From Eutypa lata (lineage: Eukaryota > Ascomycota > Sordariomycetes > Xylariales > Diatrypaceae): 64,000 nucleotides of DNA. Shown here piece after piece: positions 48,011-60,896 of this stretch. Location of the stretch: contig JAKULF010000014.1 of the NCBI GenBank assembly GCA_022661535.1, positions 434,001 through 498,000 of the forward strand, written 5' to 3'. Position numbers and translations under genes: made by a program. Positions within the stretch are counted from its first letter, which is position 1, and each line of letters begins with the position of its first letter. Under the pieces are notes generated by a model. The model was not told the DNA's origin. It did not search any database and saw nothing but the letters and a program-made list of their open reading frames with translations.

Positions 48011-49713
48011 TTATTCTCGGTCGAGTTGCACTTTGACCTTGAGCACGTCTCCGGTTTCCATGTCGACCATGTCGGTCGATCCCAGGGTCTTCCCTTCGGC
48101 GTCGAGGGCGCGCACTTGGGCATATCGATATGATGGGTTTTCTAGCTTGATCTCCGTCTCGAAGCCAGATCTAGGAACAACGTGGTTTTTTGACGTGAGG
48201 GTTACCGTGTTCTCGCCTCCGAACTAAAGTAGGAGCCATGTATCAGCAGAGGCACAGGCAGAAAGACCTCGAAAGAAACTACCATCTCCCCACACCCCCC
48301 CCCCAAAAAAAAAGAAGAGAAAAACAAACTTACCACAGACCATTTGGCGACCTCGGTAGCCCCATTCCAGCTAACATACAAGGTCCCGTTGACACAGGCG
48401 ATGCTCGGCCCCCACGGCGGATGTGCCTTATAATTGAGCTTGTAGGCGCGGTAGAAGGCGACACCATCGCGGCCTCCGGTGGCCGCGGCCCAGGGACTAA
48501 GCTGGATCTCCATGACGGTATCGCCGTCGGCGGTGACCTCGGTAACGGAGGGGACCGTGCCCCAGGCGATCATGGCCCCGCCGCCGGGCAGGGCGTGGAT
48601 GCCGCCCTGAGCCCAGGCCTGGACGCTCTTGGGGTGGTGCCACTCCTGGACGAGGCGGGCGGTCATGTTCTCGTAGTCGAGCTTGACGCGGACGGCGCGG
48701 GAGCAGGCGTCCTCGCAGCCGGGGGTGCTGGCGTGCGAGAACTCGGCGTTGTTGGCGAAGAAGGTGACCTCGGTGAAGGCGTCGTCGACGAAGCGCGCGT
48801 GGTGCTGGAAGCCGAAGTTGGTGGCCCTGCCGTCGCTCAGGTCCTCGAAGTCGTTGTTCTTGCCGCCCAGCTGCCAGATCTTCGACCCGTCCTTGCCACT
48901 GATAAGCGCCAGCAAGCTCAAGTGCCGCGCCGAGATCAGGTAGTTCCCGTCGGGCGTCTTCTGGACGCTGTTCTGGTGGAACCAGTCCCAGCCGCCGCCG
49001 TCCGCGTCGAAGATGTACCCGTTCATGGACTCGTGCAGGGCGAAGTGCTCGCTGGCCCGCCACGTGAAGCGCGCCTCGCCCGTCGCGACGTCGATCTCCT
49101 GGAAGGCGCTGTCGTGCAGGACGCTGTCCCGGGGCCCGCCGGCGTCGCTCATGTCGTACTGCGGGATCTTGTTGTAGTTGTTGACGAGCGCGCCGCCGTC
49201 GTGGGTCAGCTGGAACTCGTGGCTGTCGGCGCCCGTGTCGAACGCGTCCGTCGTCGTGACGTTGGCGAACAGCCGGTAGTTCTCGTCGAGCATGATGCCG
49301 GAGCCCGACCCCCACCCGAGGAAGTCGTGGCCCGACCAGAACGTCAGGTAGGTCTTCCCCGCGTGCTCCTGCAGGTTGGCCGTCGCGCCGCCGTCCCACT
49401 CCGGGTCCGCGTACACCAGGCTGAGGTCCTTGGCCGAGAAGACCAGCGGGCTGCGGGGCTGGCCCCCGACCGGCGGCGACATGAGGATGTGCGACTCCGG
49501 GCTGACGAGGTCCTTCTTCCACGTGTTGATCAGGATCGCCGGCGACTTGATGTCGGTCGTGTGGTAGGTCTGGTTCGGGCGGTCGCCGTACACGCCGTTG
49601 TTGTAGTCATCGTATTCGGCCGCTCCGAAGTGCGGCTGGTCGGCCAGCGTCCGGTGCGACCCCAGAGATAGAACTAGGAGGAAGACCGACGACGGTAACG
49701 CAAATGGCGACAT
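48011..49713 (-). CDS. secreted arylsulfotransferase-like protein (ASST family)
   Basis: A 530-residue protein in two exons (49713-48334 and 48223-48011), joined in phase 0 as AKWSV-FGGENT. ATG 49713 starts a classical signal peptide (MSPFALPSSVFLLVLSLG) with likely cleavage after TLA. The body is a beta-propeller of the fungal arylsulfotransferase family. Landmarks are TFWSGHDFLGWGSGSG, DSHEFQLTHDGGALV, DWFHQNSVQKTPDGNYLIS, QHHARFVD and QGGIHALPGGGAMIAWG. Conserved His residues in these blocks fit the histidine-based chemistry known for bacterial ASST, but activity of fungal members is largely untested. N-glycosylation sequons and two close Cys (CEDAC) fit an extracellular protein. GC-rich throughout. 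Confidence 0.85.
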
Positions 49714-51670
49714 CTCGTCCAACTAACTAACTAACCAACCAACCAACTAACTTACTCACTGACTTATACTATACAACTTCGAAAGTGGACAAAACGTAAC
49801 GAGTGGCGGCAAAGTGGAACGATGCAAGGTAGGTGATGGTGGTGGTGGTTGTGGGACACGGGAAAGATGAAGCAACGTATTCTTCCATCAACCCTTATTA
49901 AGAGAGGCGTGTCATCTAACAAGAAATTCTTACATATGTATTTATGTACGTATCCTTAAAAGGATTATTTTAGAAAAATAATAGCGGTCGCTGTATCTCG
50001 ACAGCAGCCAGTAGCAGCAGTAGCTAAGCCCGCCCCCTTGTGCTTACTTACTTATTGTAACTATTGTACGCATAATCTTAAAACCCCAGATTCCTTCAGC
50101 CTTTTCTAGAGCTAGTAATTGGGTAACCGGCTTCGAAATCTTGAAACCAGCCAAAGATTACGTGTATACCTACTCTAGTGAGCTGAGGGACCCGACGCCC
50201 GGGAACCAAATGCTGTACATGCGTAAATCTTGGCTGCTGGGAGCATGGATGTCGGTTGTCGGGTATCGGATGTCGGGGTTGGAGAGAGACAAGAGAGAGA
50301 ACCACTCGCTTTTCTTTTTTAGCTAGTTATCTCCCTTATTTTTGATTTTTGTTTTGCCTTCATGCTTATTTTTGTATATATCCGTGTAACCTGTCTTAAA
50401 ATCTGACGTCTTACATACGAATAAGACCACTGGGGGGCCCTCGAATTCCTGCGAAGTACTGAGCATCTGGAGTAAGGCTGGGCTTGGCTGGCATGGATCG
50501 TTGGTTCGATGTGGGTCTGTCCGCACGTATGTACGTACGCTGTTTCGGCACACGGGTACTATATAAACGCCCAGGGGAAAGACCCGCTGAATCCCGTCCT
50601 GCCGTCTCAGAGAAGATCTGGAATGATGAGTTTCAATAGAGTTAAACATAGCCGTAGGTCATGTCTACCTTGCCATCCTTACCTCTTCATAAACGACTAT
50701 TCATAGGTAACTATCCATAGGTAACTATCCCAATGGTTCCCGGTAAAAAGCCGTAGTAATCATAAGATCAGTCTTGTTATCGTGGAAGAATGGCCTGAGA
50801 AACAAATCCCCATTCAAAAGGGACATATTTTGAGACTCAAGACGAAGCATCGCGCATCTAGCTATATCTCCCGAGTTCAAAGTATGCCTACCTCCCGAGA
50901 GGTCGTGGGAAAGAGGGCGAAAGATGTAGGATGATGAATGATCTCTTAAACTAAGAAGACTACCAAAGCGAATGGAGAATGGAGAGAGTGGCGAGCCTTA
51001 TCTCAGTGCTACGCACCATCGTCAAAGGACAGCTACTACATATAATAGCCTTCACCTAGCAGGCTTATACAAAAAGGCATATAAGGTATATTACGACCCT
51101 TGCGGCACAAGTATGGCATGCCGCAAGCTTGGCTTTCACTTGTTAGTCAAGAAAACACACACAGAACATAAACAAGCACCGCCTTCGTTGCGAAAATCAT
51201 GTTCTTCATTGCATTCCTAAAAAGGTCATCTAATCTGCTCGTATGCCTGAACCGATGGATGCCTCTTTGCCCGTCCTTCCATGCTGTAAGGAATAGAGGA
51301 TACCATAGTTAGTTACCATACCCGGACGGAGAAAACAATTTTTTTTCTCGACCTTGCCTGCCCCGACCTTATTTCCTCCCCCCTTTCATTTGACTCCCCG
51401 TTCAATGGATCCTGGGACAAAGAACGCACATGACGCTTCTTCATAAACGAAACGCAAGGCGTATCGCTGCGACGTATGGGACGTCATCGAAAAGTCAAAA
51501 GGAAATATCTACTAAGTACAAGAAAGGGATATTCGGTCCGCCTCGATTCCTAGCCGGCCTTATAAAGTCCGCATGCTAGTCTAACAAAAAATGCCGGGAG
51601 GGTAGAATGTTGGATGAAGAGCGCATAGTTAGTATGTACGGAACGAATTAATGAATCGTGTACCGAGCCT
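49714..51670. other. 1.9-kb spacer
   Basis: Promoter of the arylsulfotransferase-like gene (repetitive CCAACTAACTAA near 49730-49750) and 3' flank of ubp15. No gene seen. Confidence 0.5.
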
Positions 51671-54600
51671 CTATTTGAGGAACATCTCCCCACCGTTTCG
51701 TGTCGATCTCGTACGATCAACGTGATCTAAGCCGAGAGTAATGTCATCTTCCATGTTGCCTCCTTCGTCGTAGAGGACTCGATCTACCACATCATTAGCT
51801 TTGTAAGTACCAATGTTAGGTCAATCTTATAGCACTTACCATCGGTAAGGTAATCGGGCTTCTGGTATCGTCTGATAAATGCGAACTTGATCTTTTCAAA
51901 TGCCTTGCCTTTGATGCCCGTTCGCTTCTCAAGTCGCTTCTTGGTGTCCGCAAAGACCTCGCCCTAGGGTACTAGGTTAGTCTTGGTTGCTCTTGGTTAG
52001 AAGTCTGTAGGGGGAACTTACTGCTACGAGAAGGAACTTGAATGGAATCCCGTGTGCTCGGCTGGGATCAGCCTGGAAATGGAAGCACTTGATGAAATCT
52101 CTCTCGTCAGCATCCGCTTCCTCTTCTGGAATCCGTTCGGAAATCAAGTCTGCATAATCATTTATGCTGAGGACCGGATAGTTAGACGTCAGCTCGCGGA
52201 AGATCCTATGATTGTGGATTTCATAAACTCGTATCCGACCACCTTCACGTTCATCACTGATTTGTGCCTTTTTAGTAAGTGCCTGGACAAGATCTTCAAT
52301 ATGTCCTTGCTTGTTGACGAGAACATCGTAAGTCTCCTGGATATTCTTGTTAGCTATTGCCTACTGCTCTGCGGTGGTTCTGTACTTACTGCCTTCGTGA
52401 TACCTTCGCTGAGCCATGTTACTTTGACGCTCTTCTTCATGTCGAGTTCAGCGAGGCTCATGTCCAAGACCTCGTAGTAAAGCGAATCCGCCTTTGTTTG
52501 AAGGTTATGCTGATAGTTGTTGGGGTTGAGAAGTTGTGCAATGCTCACGTTGAGCGCTCGCCGGATGGGCATCTTCGGGGCTCCCGTCGTAGCATTGACC
52601 GTGAAGAAGCGGATATGTGTTGGGTCTACTTCGAGGCGCTCAGCCACCCGCTCAGCAAGTTGGTCATAGTTGATCTTAGAGCTGAGGGTTAAGATAAAAC
52701 TTCCAAGGTTCTCTTTCTCGCAGCGTGGATGAGGGTCAAACCTAACTTCCCTCTTGTACAGCAGAAAGTCGTAGAACTCTTTCGCATCATCGAAGTGATC
52801 CCACCTTTTGACAACCTCTTCTGAGTTCTTATCGCCCAGGCGAGACATCTTTCCTAGAATCTCGCCAGACACTTTCTTGTCCGGGAGTTTTTGGAAGCAA
52901 ACGATATCACCATCCTGAAGTTCCGCCGCTTTCAGAGACTGTTTAAACTTGAGGGTCTCGATCATGCTAGGCTTGATCTCCTCCCACATGTGCAACTGCT
53001 CGCCTGCAGGCAGCTTCTCGCCCCAGCCCATCTTCTTCGAGAGAACGGGTACGAGGTCTTCCACCTTCTTCTCTTTGCTGACGTAGAGGTGACCAACGCC
53101 GGACAAGGTTTGCTTTTCGACATCGAAGTACTTCAAGAACAAAAGAATGAGGTCATTCTTGACGACAACGCCATTAGCGTTCCCCTGGTAAGTTGGCCAA
53201 ATCGCCTCGCCTTGGGCGTCAACTTCTTCTGCTACCTCAGTCCAGACCCGCAAGGAGAAATCCCTGCTCGTTCCAGCAGACCGTGAAAACGTCTCCTCTA
53301 TCGTTGGCTTGAGATCCATAATAGGCTGATCTGGTCTTGTCGTCTTGTTTTGACGGTTGACCATGATCCAAAGACGCACCCTTCTCGGATCTTGGTCTAG
53401 GTCTTCTGCCACTGTCTTGACAAGATCCTCTATGGTGGCCTCTTTCTTCATGCGATAGAATTTGGGCGCTGCAGGATCAGTAACGGGATCTGCATCAAAG
53501 TTGGTGAGATCCGTAGTCGCATGGTGTCTAAAAGTATCTGGAGTGACAACTTTGACGGGGAGGTAAAGGTGTTGCTCTTCACGTTCCCTTTTCCGGGCTT
53601 CCCGAAGGGCAGTTTCCTCATCCAATCTTTTTTCTATGAACCGCATGTAAGCACCGAACGATTGCAACATCTTAGAATTAACTCTGGAGAGGACTTACGT
53701 AGATGTTGAGGGGTGTCCTCCTTGGTGACAGGTGTCAGGACACTATCAAGCCTTGACTCTCGGATATACACCAACATGTATGCATTCATTTGACGCATGA
53801 TTGGCTGCTTTCTCTGCATAGAATTTCGTGATTGCAACATAGAGCTCTTGTACTCGCCTCCAAAAGCGTCCTCAAAGACCTCCCTCATGGTTGCCTTCGT
53901 GACCTTGTCATCATCAAATTTGTAAAACCAGCCGTCCTTATTCGGCTTGAGGAAAGCATAATAATGACCGGCATTGAGATCGCCACTGTGGATCAGAACA
54001 CCGTGTAGTTTGTACGTCCATGACTCGGACTTGTCGGCATCTTTCTCAAGAAATGGCTCGAGATCAAGGGTTTCGGGGAATTCAAAGCGATCATTGATCT
54101 TCATCATCGCATCGCGTTGAATATCATATTCGAAGCGTTTCAAGTGCAGATGTAGCACTTCGGGGAAACTCTGAAAGATGACACCTTTGTGAGCATCTTG
54201 GTATTTGAAATCATCGCCAGCCCAATACTTGTTGTCGCCATCCAAAGTTTCTTGTTGGATGTAGTCTTTGAAGCTGTCTTGCAGAGTCTGGATGCCTTGA
54301 ACATTGAGTTGAATGTCCCAGAAATCCTCCAACCGGCTAGACTCATAATCTACGTTGATGCAGGAGACGTAGGTCTTGACTTTGCCGCTGAGCATACGCG
54401 GGAGAGCATCTTGCGCAGCTGTACCCTTCATCCTCTCTTCCATACGTTCAATCAGCTTACGGGACAGCTCCTGGACATCTTGCTGCTCAAAGATATGTCG
54501 GGTATCCCAACCAAATGACTTGGTTAACTCGTTAGTACCAACAGCTGCGTTGGATATCTGGAGTTGATAAAATAATCTCTGGAGCGCATAGGCACTATTG

Positions 54601-56234
54601 GCTATGCTTTCGTCATCAGCAGTTGGGATCTCGTATACAGCCTAGGTATGATTAGCAAGCTTGTAAGTGACCAATCGACTCGATGATTGGCTGATTATTA
54701 CCTTTCGGAAAGCGTTTGTAAAGTATAACGATTGCAGTAGGGAGTTGAGATAGCAAGTGGCGCCTTGGTTTTTGAGACCAACAAAACCGGTCTCCTTCTT
54801 AGAATCATAGTTGTTCATATTGTGCCATAAGACACCGGTTTCATCTTCCACGATTCGAACATAGGCGGTGATGTTGACAGACTCGTTCTCGACAAGGGTA
54901 CGGTTAGAACCCTCCCAGGGTTGTTGGAACATCCGTCTCAGCTCGAGGAATCGTGTGAAACCCCAATCGCTCTCCTCTTTGGTGAACCGATGATGGGCAG
55001 TATGATGTTGGAGGAGGGAAGGGTCATTAATATTCCACATCACCAAACCGAACTGTACACAGCAACTCCAATCATCCGGGATGCTATTCGCGTCCGTGAA
55101 GCCATGTTCGAGGTATACGGAGGCTTGATCGACATTATTGCCAAAGGGAAAGAGGAGGATGCGCCTATTCATTTATGTTTATGTTAGCAACACGGACTGC
55201 CACAACAAGTAAGCTTCAAGTTGACTGACCATGGGTATCCACCAGCCTCGAATATCGGGCCATGTTCCTTTTTGGAAAGAGTCCGCCAGTTCTCTACTGT
55301 CCAGGTATCGATAGCATCTTCCAAGATCTTTGGCTCTTCAAGTAGTGGTGGTAGTACAATCTCTTTGATGGCGTCGACTGGTAGCAGGTGTCAGAGTCAG
55401 TACAAACCGCCCAGTTTCACGTTATGACATCATTGGGCCGAGAAACGTACAGTCAGTTGCCAATGTTATGTTCTCATGGTCGGCATCGTTATCGAGCTGG
55501 TCTGGGTTGATGATGGCAATCTCATCTTTCTCGGTTTCTGCGGGTTGGACGACAATGTCCTCCGGCGCATCGACGACCATGTCGTTAGGAGAATGGATAT
55601 CAGAATCGTAGCTCTGAAAAACATATGCTGTCAGTCTCAAGCTGCCGGGATATAGTATAGTAGAAGAAGAGGTAATGGCTAAAAGGGGGCACGAGGGGAG
55701 GAAAAAACTTTAGAGGCTGTATGGTGGCAAGGGGGGTTGTATAGGCGAGGGGCAGGATCGTTCGAGCTAGAAATCACAAGGTCGTTGTCACGGTTGAATG
55801 TGTACTTGTTGAAAAGTAAATTTTTCGATGCTAACAAGGGGAATGGTCACTTGAAAACCAAGGCGGGAGCTATGTACAAACAAACGGGTGTTGAAAGCTA
55901 CCTATCTTGACATCCAACCGTGCAGATAGAATGGGAGTGGGTGCGCAGAAAGCAAGGCGGAAGCTATGCTCAATTCAACGTACACTCTGCTAAAGGGGAT
56001 CTTTTCGGTACAGATAAGGGGAATGCGCGTATAGAACCAAAGCGAAAGCTATGCTCAAACGTAGGTATACATATTGAAAGGTATATTCTCGACGTTCAAC
56101 TAGGTGGATGGGTGCATAGAGACCGAGACGGGAGCCATGCAAGACTTGCATGCAGATAGATGGAATATGTATAGAAGGCCTCAAAAGGAGATAAGGCAGA
56201 ACTGAGTTAGACATGAAGCAGCTGAGCTTACCAT
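51671..56234 (-). CDS. ubp15: Ubp15/USP7-type ubiquitin-specific protease
   Basis: A 1176-residue protein in nine exons: 56234-56232, 55613-55451, 55377-55230, 55164-54702, 54641-53699, 53633-52390, 52336-52022, 51963-51840 and 51798-51671. All phases agree. It removes ubiquitin from substrates in nucleus and cytoplasm; the yeast and animal homologues are Ubp15 and USP7. A MATH/TRAF domain lies at about 75-205 ([23 protein letters not shown]). The USP domain is about 230-540, with the Cys box [20 protein letters not shown] (nucleophile near C242), the His box [12 protein letters not shown] (near H485) and [10 protein letters not shown] long tandem ubiquitin-like C-terminus follows. The first exon is inferred to be just the ATG, spliced to [12 protein letters not shown] later Met (NDM) is the alternative start if that is wrong. 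Confidence 0.9.
55841..56160. repeat. degenerate ~90-bp minisatellite, about four copies
   Basis: Copies start near 55841, 55929, 56021 and 56108 (spacings 88, 92 and 87). Each opens with a GAATGG/GATGGG-like string, then a CCAAGGCGGGAGCTATG-like core, then a more variable AT-rich part, often with CAGATA near the end. A partial copy may extend to each side. The array lies wholly inside the proposed first intron of ubp15. Confidence 0.75.
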
Positions 56235-58334
56235 TTTCTACTATCTATAGATACTCTTGGGGGTAAAACCAGGGTGCGCAGACTATCAAGGACCGCAAGA
56301 GCGCGGCGTTTCGTTGCATAAACCAACAACCGGCGTTTCTCGTAAGGCGAGTCGAGTCGTATGTCAACGTCAAGGCTAAGAGGTGGAGGTTTAGGTAGAA
56401 GGAGGGAAAGCAGTCGCCTTTGTGCCGTCTTGCTTGAACTGGTGTTGCGGCACTGAAGTCGGTTGTATCGTGAAGAGCCACATGTACGCGGGGCTAACAA
56501 AGATTGACGATGATGATGATAATGTCGTTGAGTGGTGTGTGGTTCGTGCTGGTCCAAAAGTATTGTACGTAGGTAGGCACAATAGGCAGGCAGGCAGACC
56601 TACTACACTAACTGGGATATCAGGTAAGGCAGTTTGTAATTATGGGGGTATACTACCGGGGTAAGTTAGGTGGCTTAGGTACGAGAAACTGATACTACGG
56701 CCTACTATGTTGTACGTATAGAGCTACCTACCTACTATGTACCATGTCTTGAGTCACGACATCATCGCTCTTAAAGAGACCTAAAAAAGACATAGTCAAG
56801 TTAAGGGGGCATAGAGCTCAGAGCCTAAACTAGAACGATCAGAAAGTAACTGAAATCTATGTACATATATATGTTTATAGTAAATAAAAAAGAGGCACTA
56901 TGTAGATAGTGATAGCCCTATAAAAGTAAATACAACCCTGACATTCACTATACGTATTGTACAAAGGCTGGATACCTCCTTCGGTATGCGGCATGTTAGG
57001 TATTTAATACATTACATACCTTCCAGCCTCTGTGTAGTTGTAACAAGATGAGACAATACCTAAGTATATAGGTAGTACTATATTAACTTGAATTGTCTCA
57101 TTATCCCTTTTTCATTCTGTTCATCTGTTTGTTATTTGCTGAATGGCTTTATCGATTGGTGCTATCTGTATCTGTTGACTCCTACTTGCTTTACTTCTTT
57201 GACATAGTCTTCCGGGCAGGCAGGCTCGAAGGCCTTTCACTTTGGGGGATGCCCCTCCTACCCTTCTACGTAGTATGAAAATACATAGGCAGAGGGAAAG
57301 CTTCAGCCACTTACAAGGGGTGCCCCGCATTTGACATACTGAAACTACATATGTAAACTGACTAAGGAAACCCAGAAAAGAAGGGAGGTATAGAAACTAC
57401 CTATGTATTAATGAGAGTAGTTCTACGAAGTAGTGACTTCATAAATAGTCATAATATATAAAAACACGTCTTAAGATCACTTGACGGGTTGGAAGCAGGT
57501 GCGTTATAGAGTTGAAAGTTTATGATACGAATGAGGACTTGAATCTAACTAGGTACTGGAAAAGTCTTTCGGGCAATTATTGAGGTCTCGCCACTACTAG
57601 CCACATAGATGTATGACGATGACGTGGTAGTTAAGTATTTGGTCGTAGGTACCTGATTTCACAAAAATTGGGAATGCCACGGTAGGAAGTTCCGCAGTTC
57701 ACCGATTCTAGTAACGACTACGAAGTATTTGATGTGTGCATATTCCCAATCCCATCAAATTTCGAATTGCTAAGGACAATAATGCACCCGTAAGCATACG
57801 TACAAATTACTATTAAAATTATATATGTAATTATAGCTTTCCGTTTGTGTATTTTGTAATTACTCTCTTGGAAGTTATGTGTAATTTATTGATTCCTTTG
57901 GGTGGAAGTAGCTAACTAGTTAATTGCATATGTGGGGTTGGTAGGTATGTAGTTAGGTAGTTATTCAATTGCAACTGATTATGTACATGGGCAATTGATT
58001 ATAGTCCATTCACTCCTTAAAATAAGCCGTAAGATCTCACTGAAAGAGAAAAGGTCGAGTCACAGTCACACGACCTCAATTCATTTGATATTAAACGTTT
58101 TCCCCATCCATCCGTCCCGGACCTCGATGTGACGGCGACATCGGCCAAACCCAAACCCCAATGCTACCATCACTCACCACCACCTAGCTAGCTAAGGTTA
58201 ACCGCTTGCTTTCGAGAATGCCACCGGCCGTAACGATTCCTCCTTAGAGCAAAAAGAAAGAGAAAAAAAGAGAGGTCTTGCAGGGCGGGCTAGTTTTTTC
58301 CTCCCTCTGGAATGGAATTATTGCTCGACATATC
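56235..58334. other. intergenic (divergent promoters of ubp15 and the kinase)
   Basis: A 2.1-kb AT-rich spacer between divergent genes. Open frames on either strand are short and have no family resemblance. A CT-rich leader precedes the kinase ATG. No gene seen. Confidence 0.5.
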
Positions 58335-60191
58335 ATGTTACCATTCGCGGTGCAAAATGCCGCCAAAACCCTCCGGTTGACGAGGCTGCCGGCCCTCGGA
58401 GGTCTAGTGACGAGAACGACTACGACGACCACGACAGCATCAATAGCTTTACATCGAGGAAGCTACCACCCATCGAACCCACCGCACGAACTAGAACAGA
58501 GTAGTAGAAGATGGTCACATTCGCACACAAAATGGAGGCCCGTACAGGTTCTGGATGAGTATGTCTTCCTAGCCAAACCTCCACCCCGGTTACGGCCACA
58601 AACCAACTATGTAGTGGCCCAGCAGACAAGACAGATAGATAGACAGACAGACAGATGTTCATTATACAAAAAAAAGCTCGCAGCGCTAACGAGAAGGGTA
58701 AAAAACAGCTGGGTAGCCAAAGAAGCGCGGCCGATCAGCCTGCGGCAGCTGATGGTGTTCGGGCGGTCGCTGACGGAGGCGCGGCTGATCAGCTCGGCGA
58801 ACTACGTGCGGACGGAGCTGCCGACGCGGATCGCGCACCGGCTGCGGGACATGCAGCGCCTCCCGTACGCGGTGGTGTCGAACCCGCACATCCACGACGT
58901 CTACGAGCTGTACTACGACGCCTTCGACCTGTTCCGCCGCGTGCGCGAGGTCCAGACCCTCGACGACAACGAGCGCTTCTGCGCCCAGCTCGCCCAGATG
59001 CTGCGCGCCCACCTGACCGTCATCCCCAAGCTCACCATGGGCATGCTCGAGTGCAGCGGCCTCATGCCCGCCGACGACCTGGATCGCTTCATGAATACCC
59101 TTCTGCGCTCGGTGAGTAGTCGACATGTAGTCTAATAGCTAGCTAGCTAGCTGGCAAGCATATCATTCTCTTGCCATAGTCATGCATGCCACCCCATCCC
59201 ACTCCGCGAAGAGTCTTTTTTGTTGTTGTTATGTGCACTGTCTAACCGAACCAACCCAAATGAACAGCGCATATCCCGCCGCGTCATAGCAGAGCAGCAC
59301 CTCGCTCTAACCGAGAACTTCAACGCGGACTGGTTCCAAGTGGGCGCGCCGCCCTCGGAATCCGAGTTCATCGGCGAGATCTTCCTGAAGTGCGCCGCGG
59401 GGGACGTGATCAAGCGGTGCGGGCACGCGGTGCGGGACCTGGCGCGGTCGGCCAACGGGCCGGACGTGCCCATCCCCGAGATCAGGGTCGAGGGCCACCT
59501 GGACGCGACCTTCCCCTACATCCTCAGCCACCTGGAGTACATCGTCGGCGAGCTGCTGCGGAATTCGGTCTCGGCCGTCCTCGACTCCAACTCCAAGCCG
59601 AGCTCCCACTCCCACTCCCAGAGCCAAACGCAGTCGCCGCCCCCGCCCGTCGAGGTCACCATCTGCGAGGCCCAGAAGCACGTCATAATCCGGATCTCGG
59701 ACCGCGGGGGCGGCATCCCGCGCGACGTGCTCCCGCACCTGTGGTCGTTCGCCAAAGCGGGGGGGCCCTTCTCGCGGGACGGGCACCTGCGGAGCGAGCG
59801 GCTCGAGAACCTGGTGCGGGTCCCGCTGATGGCGGCGACGCTGCAGGAGCTGCAGGTCAAGGACGGGAACTTCACGGGGCTGCAGGACGGCAAGCCCTCC
59901 TCCACTGTTGCTGCTCCTTCCTCCTCTTCCCCCTTAACTCTATCATCGTCCCCCGATACGCCCGCTGGTGCGGGGGGCAGCAGTTCGTCGTTGTCCCCGC
60001 TGTCCATGCGACCGCCCAACCTCCGCCTCGGCATGGGCTTGCCCCTCAGTCGCGTCTACGCCGAGTATTGGGCCGGTAGCCTCGAGCTACACAGCCTGGA
60101 AGGCTATGGCGTCGATGCCTTCCTGCAGATCTCGAAGCTCGGTAACAAGAACGAGCAGCTTGCGACCCGAGCTGCCATGGACGCTGTGTAA
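58335..60191 (+). CDS. mitochondrial alpha-ketoacid dehydrogenase kinase (PDHK/BCKDHK family)
   Basis: A 516-residue protein in three exons (58335-58558, 58709-59111, 59268-60191). It phosphorylates and inactivates the E1 subunit of pyruvate or branched-chain ketoacid dehydrogenase in the matrix. The N-terminus is basic and Thr/Ser-rich, fitting a mitochondrial presequence. The BCDHK/PDK helical domain includes EARPISLRQLMVFGRSL and SSANYVRTELPTRIAHRLRD. The GHKL ATPase domain shows an N-box (VGELLRNS, N308), a G1 box (DRGGGIP, 354-360) and a G2 box (GMGLPLSRVYAEYWAG). A low-complexity Ser/Pro insert sits in the ATP-lid region. Intron 1 (58559-58708) is placed because it restores the family sequence VLDDWVAKEARPISL. 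It is 150 nt long and open in frame, so a simple ORF would read through it. Pyruvate versus branched-chain specificity is not decided. Confidence 0.88.
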
Positions 60192-60896
60192 GTAGCGTGG
60201 TTTGGGAGTAATTATATACATATACATATATATATATATATATATATAACTATATATAAGGTGTGGTTTTATGTTATGATTCTGAGGATTATTCCGGTGG
60301 TCTATCTACCTATTAGGTGTAGTGACAATGGTTGGTATGTTTTACTATCATTTGAGGTTTTATTTGAGATGGTGTTTAATGTACGGAAAAGGCGGAAAGG
60401 CCGCCAGGCGCTTGACAGGATTATACCCGCAAAAGGAGAATACGAAAGAAATATTTCTTTTGCCAGCATGAACACTTATGAAACAAATGCCAATCTGGAT
60501 CAATGAAGGACATGTGATATTGAAGCAGTCGGTATCGTAAGAAACTGTATTACATCATAGAATAAGCCTAACTAAGTGGTTTTAAAACAGGAAGAGTCGT
60601 AGCTGACAACTCCCAGTAAGACAGAATATTTTTGGTTTGCGGTTCATCCCCATCTTGTCGCATCATAATGCTAGAATCCTATGAGGTCCCCCCTTCCAAC
60701 ACGCTCCCCTCTCATCCGCGTTTTAACAAAAGCAATAATTAGCTGGCTAAAGCATATCCATAGAACCATCATTAAAGGCATGGAAGGGTGCCGCTGGGTA
60801 TGATATTCCATCTCCACGCCATACTCCCTATTAGATGGGGGGTTGATAATTTCGCCGAAATAAGTGCTCGAAAGCAGATACGAGTGTATTCGCCGT
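60192..60896. other. convergent 3' spacer with (TA)n
   Basis: A 705-nt gap between the kinase and cdc12, both pointing inward. A (TA)n/(CATA)n run occupies about 60212-60249. No gene seen. Confidence 0.55.

Noticed and set aside
48238..49671. Long open frame (477 codons) on the plus strand over the arylsulfotransferase-like gene
   Set aside because: It is antisense to a well-supported gene, rich in Arg/Val/Asp/Gly as expected from the complement of GC-biased codons, and has no family resemblance.
53634..53699. Reading the ubp15 frames here as two separate genes
   Set aside because: A 65-nt intron (GTAAGT at 53698, TTCATAG before 53633) joins them in phase and restores the typical Lys/Arg/Glu-rich linker.
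56228..56557. 109-codon minus-strand open frame as an alternative ubp15 first exon
   Set aside because: It crosses the GTAAGC donor in the wrong phase for the next exon; only the ATG at 56234 joins in frame.
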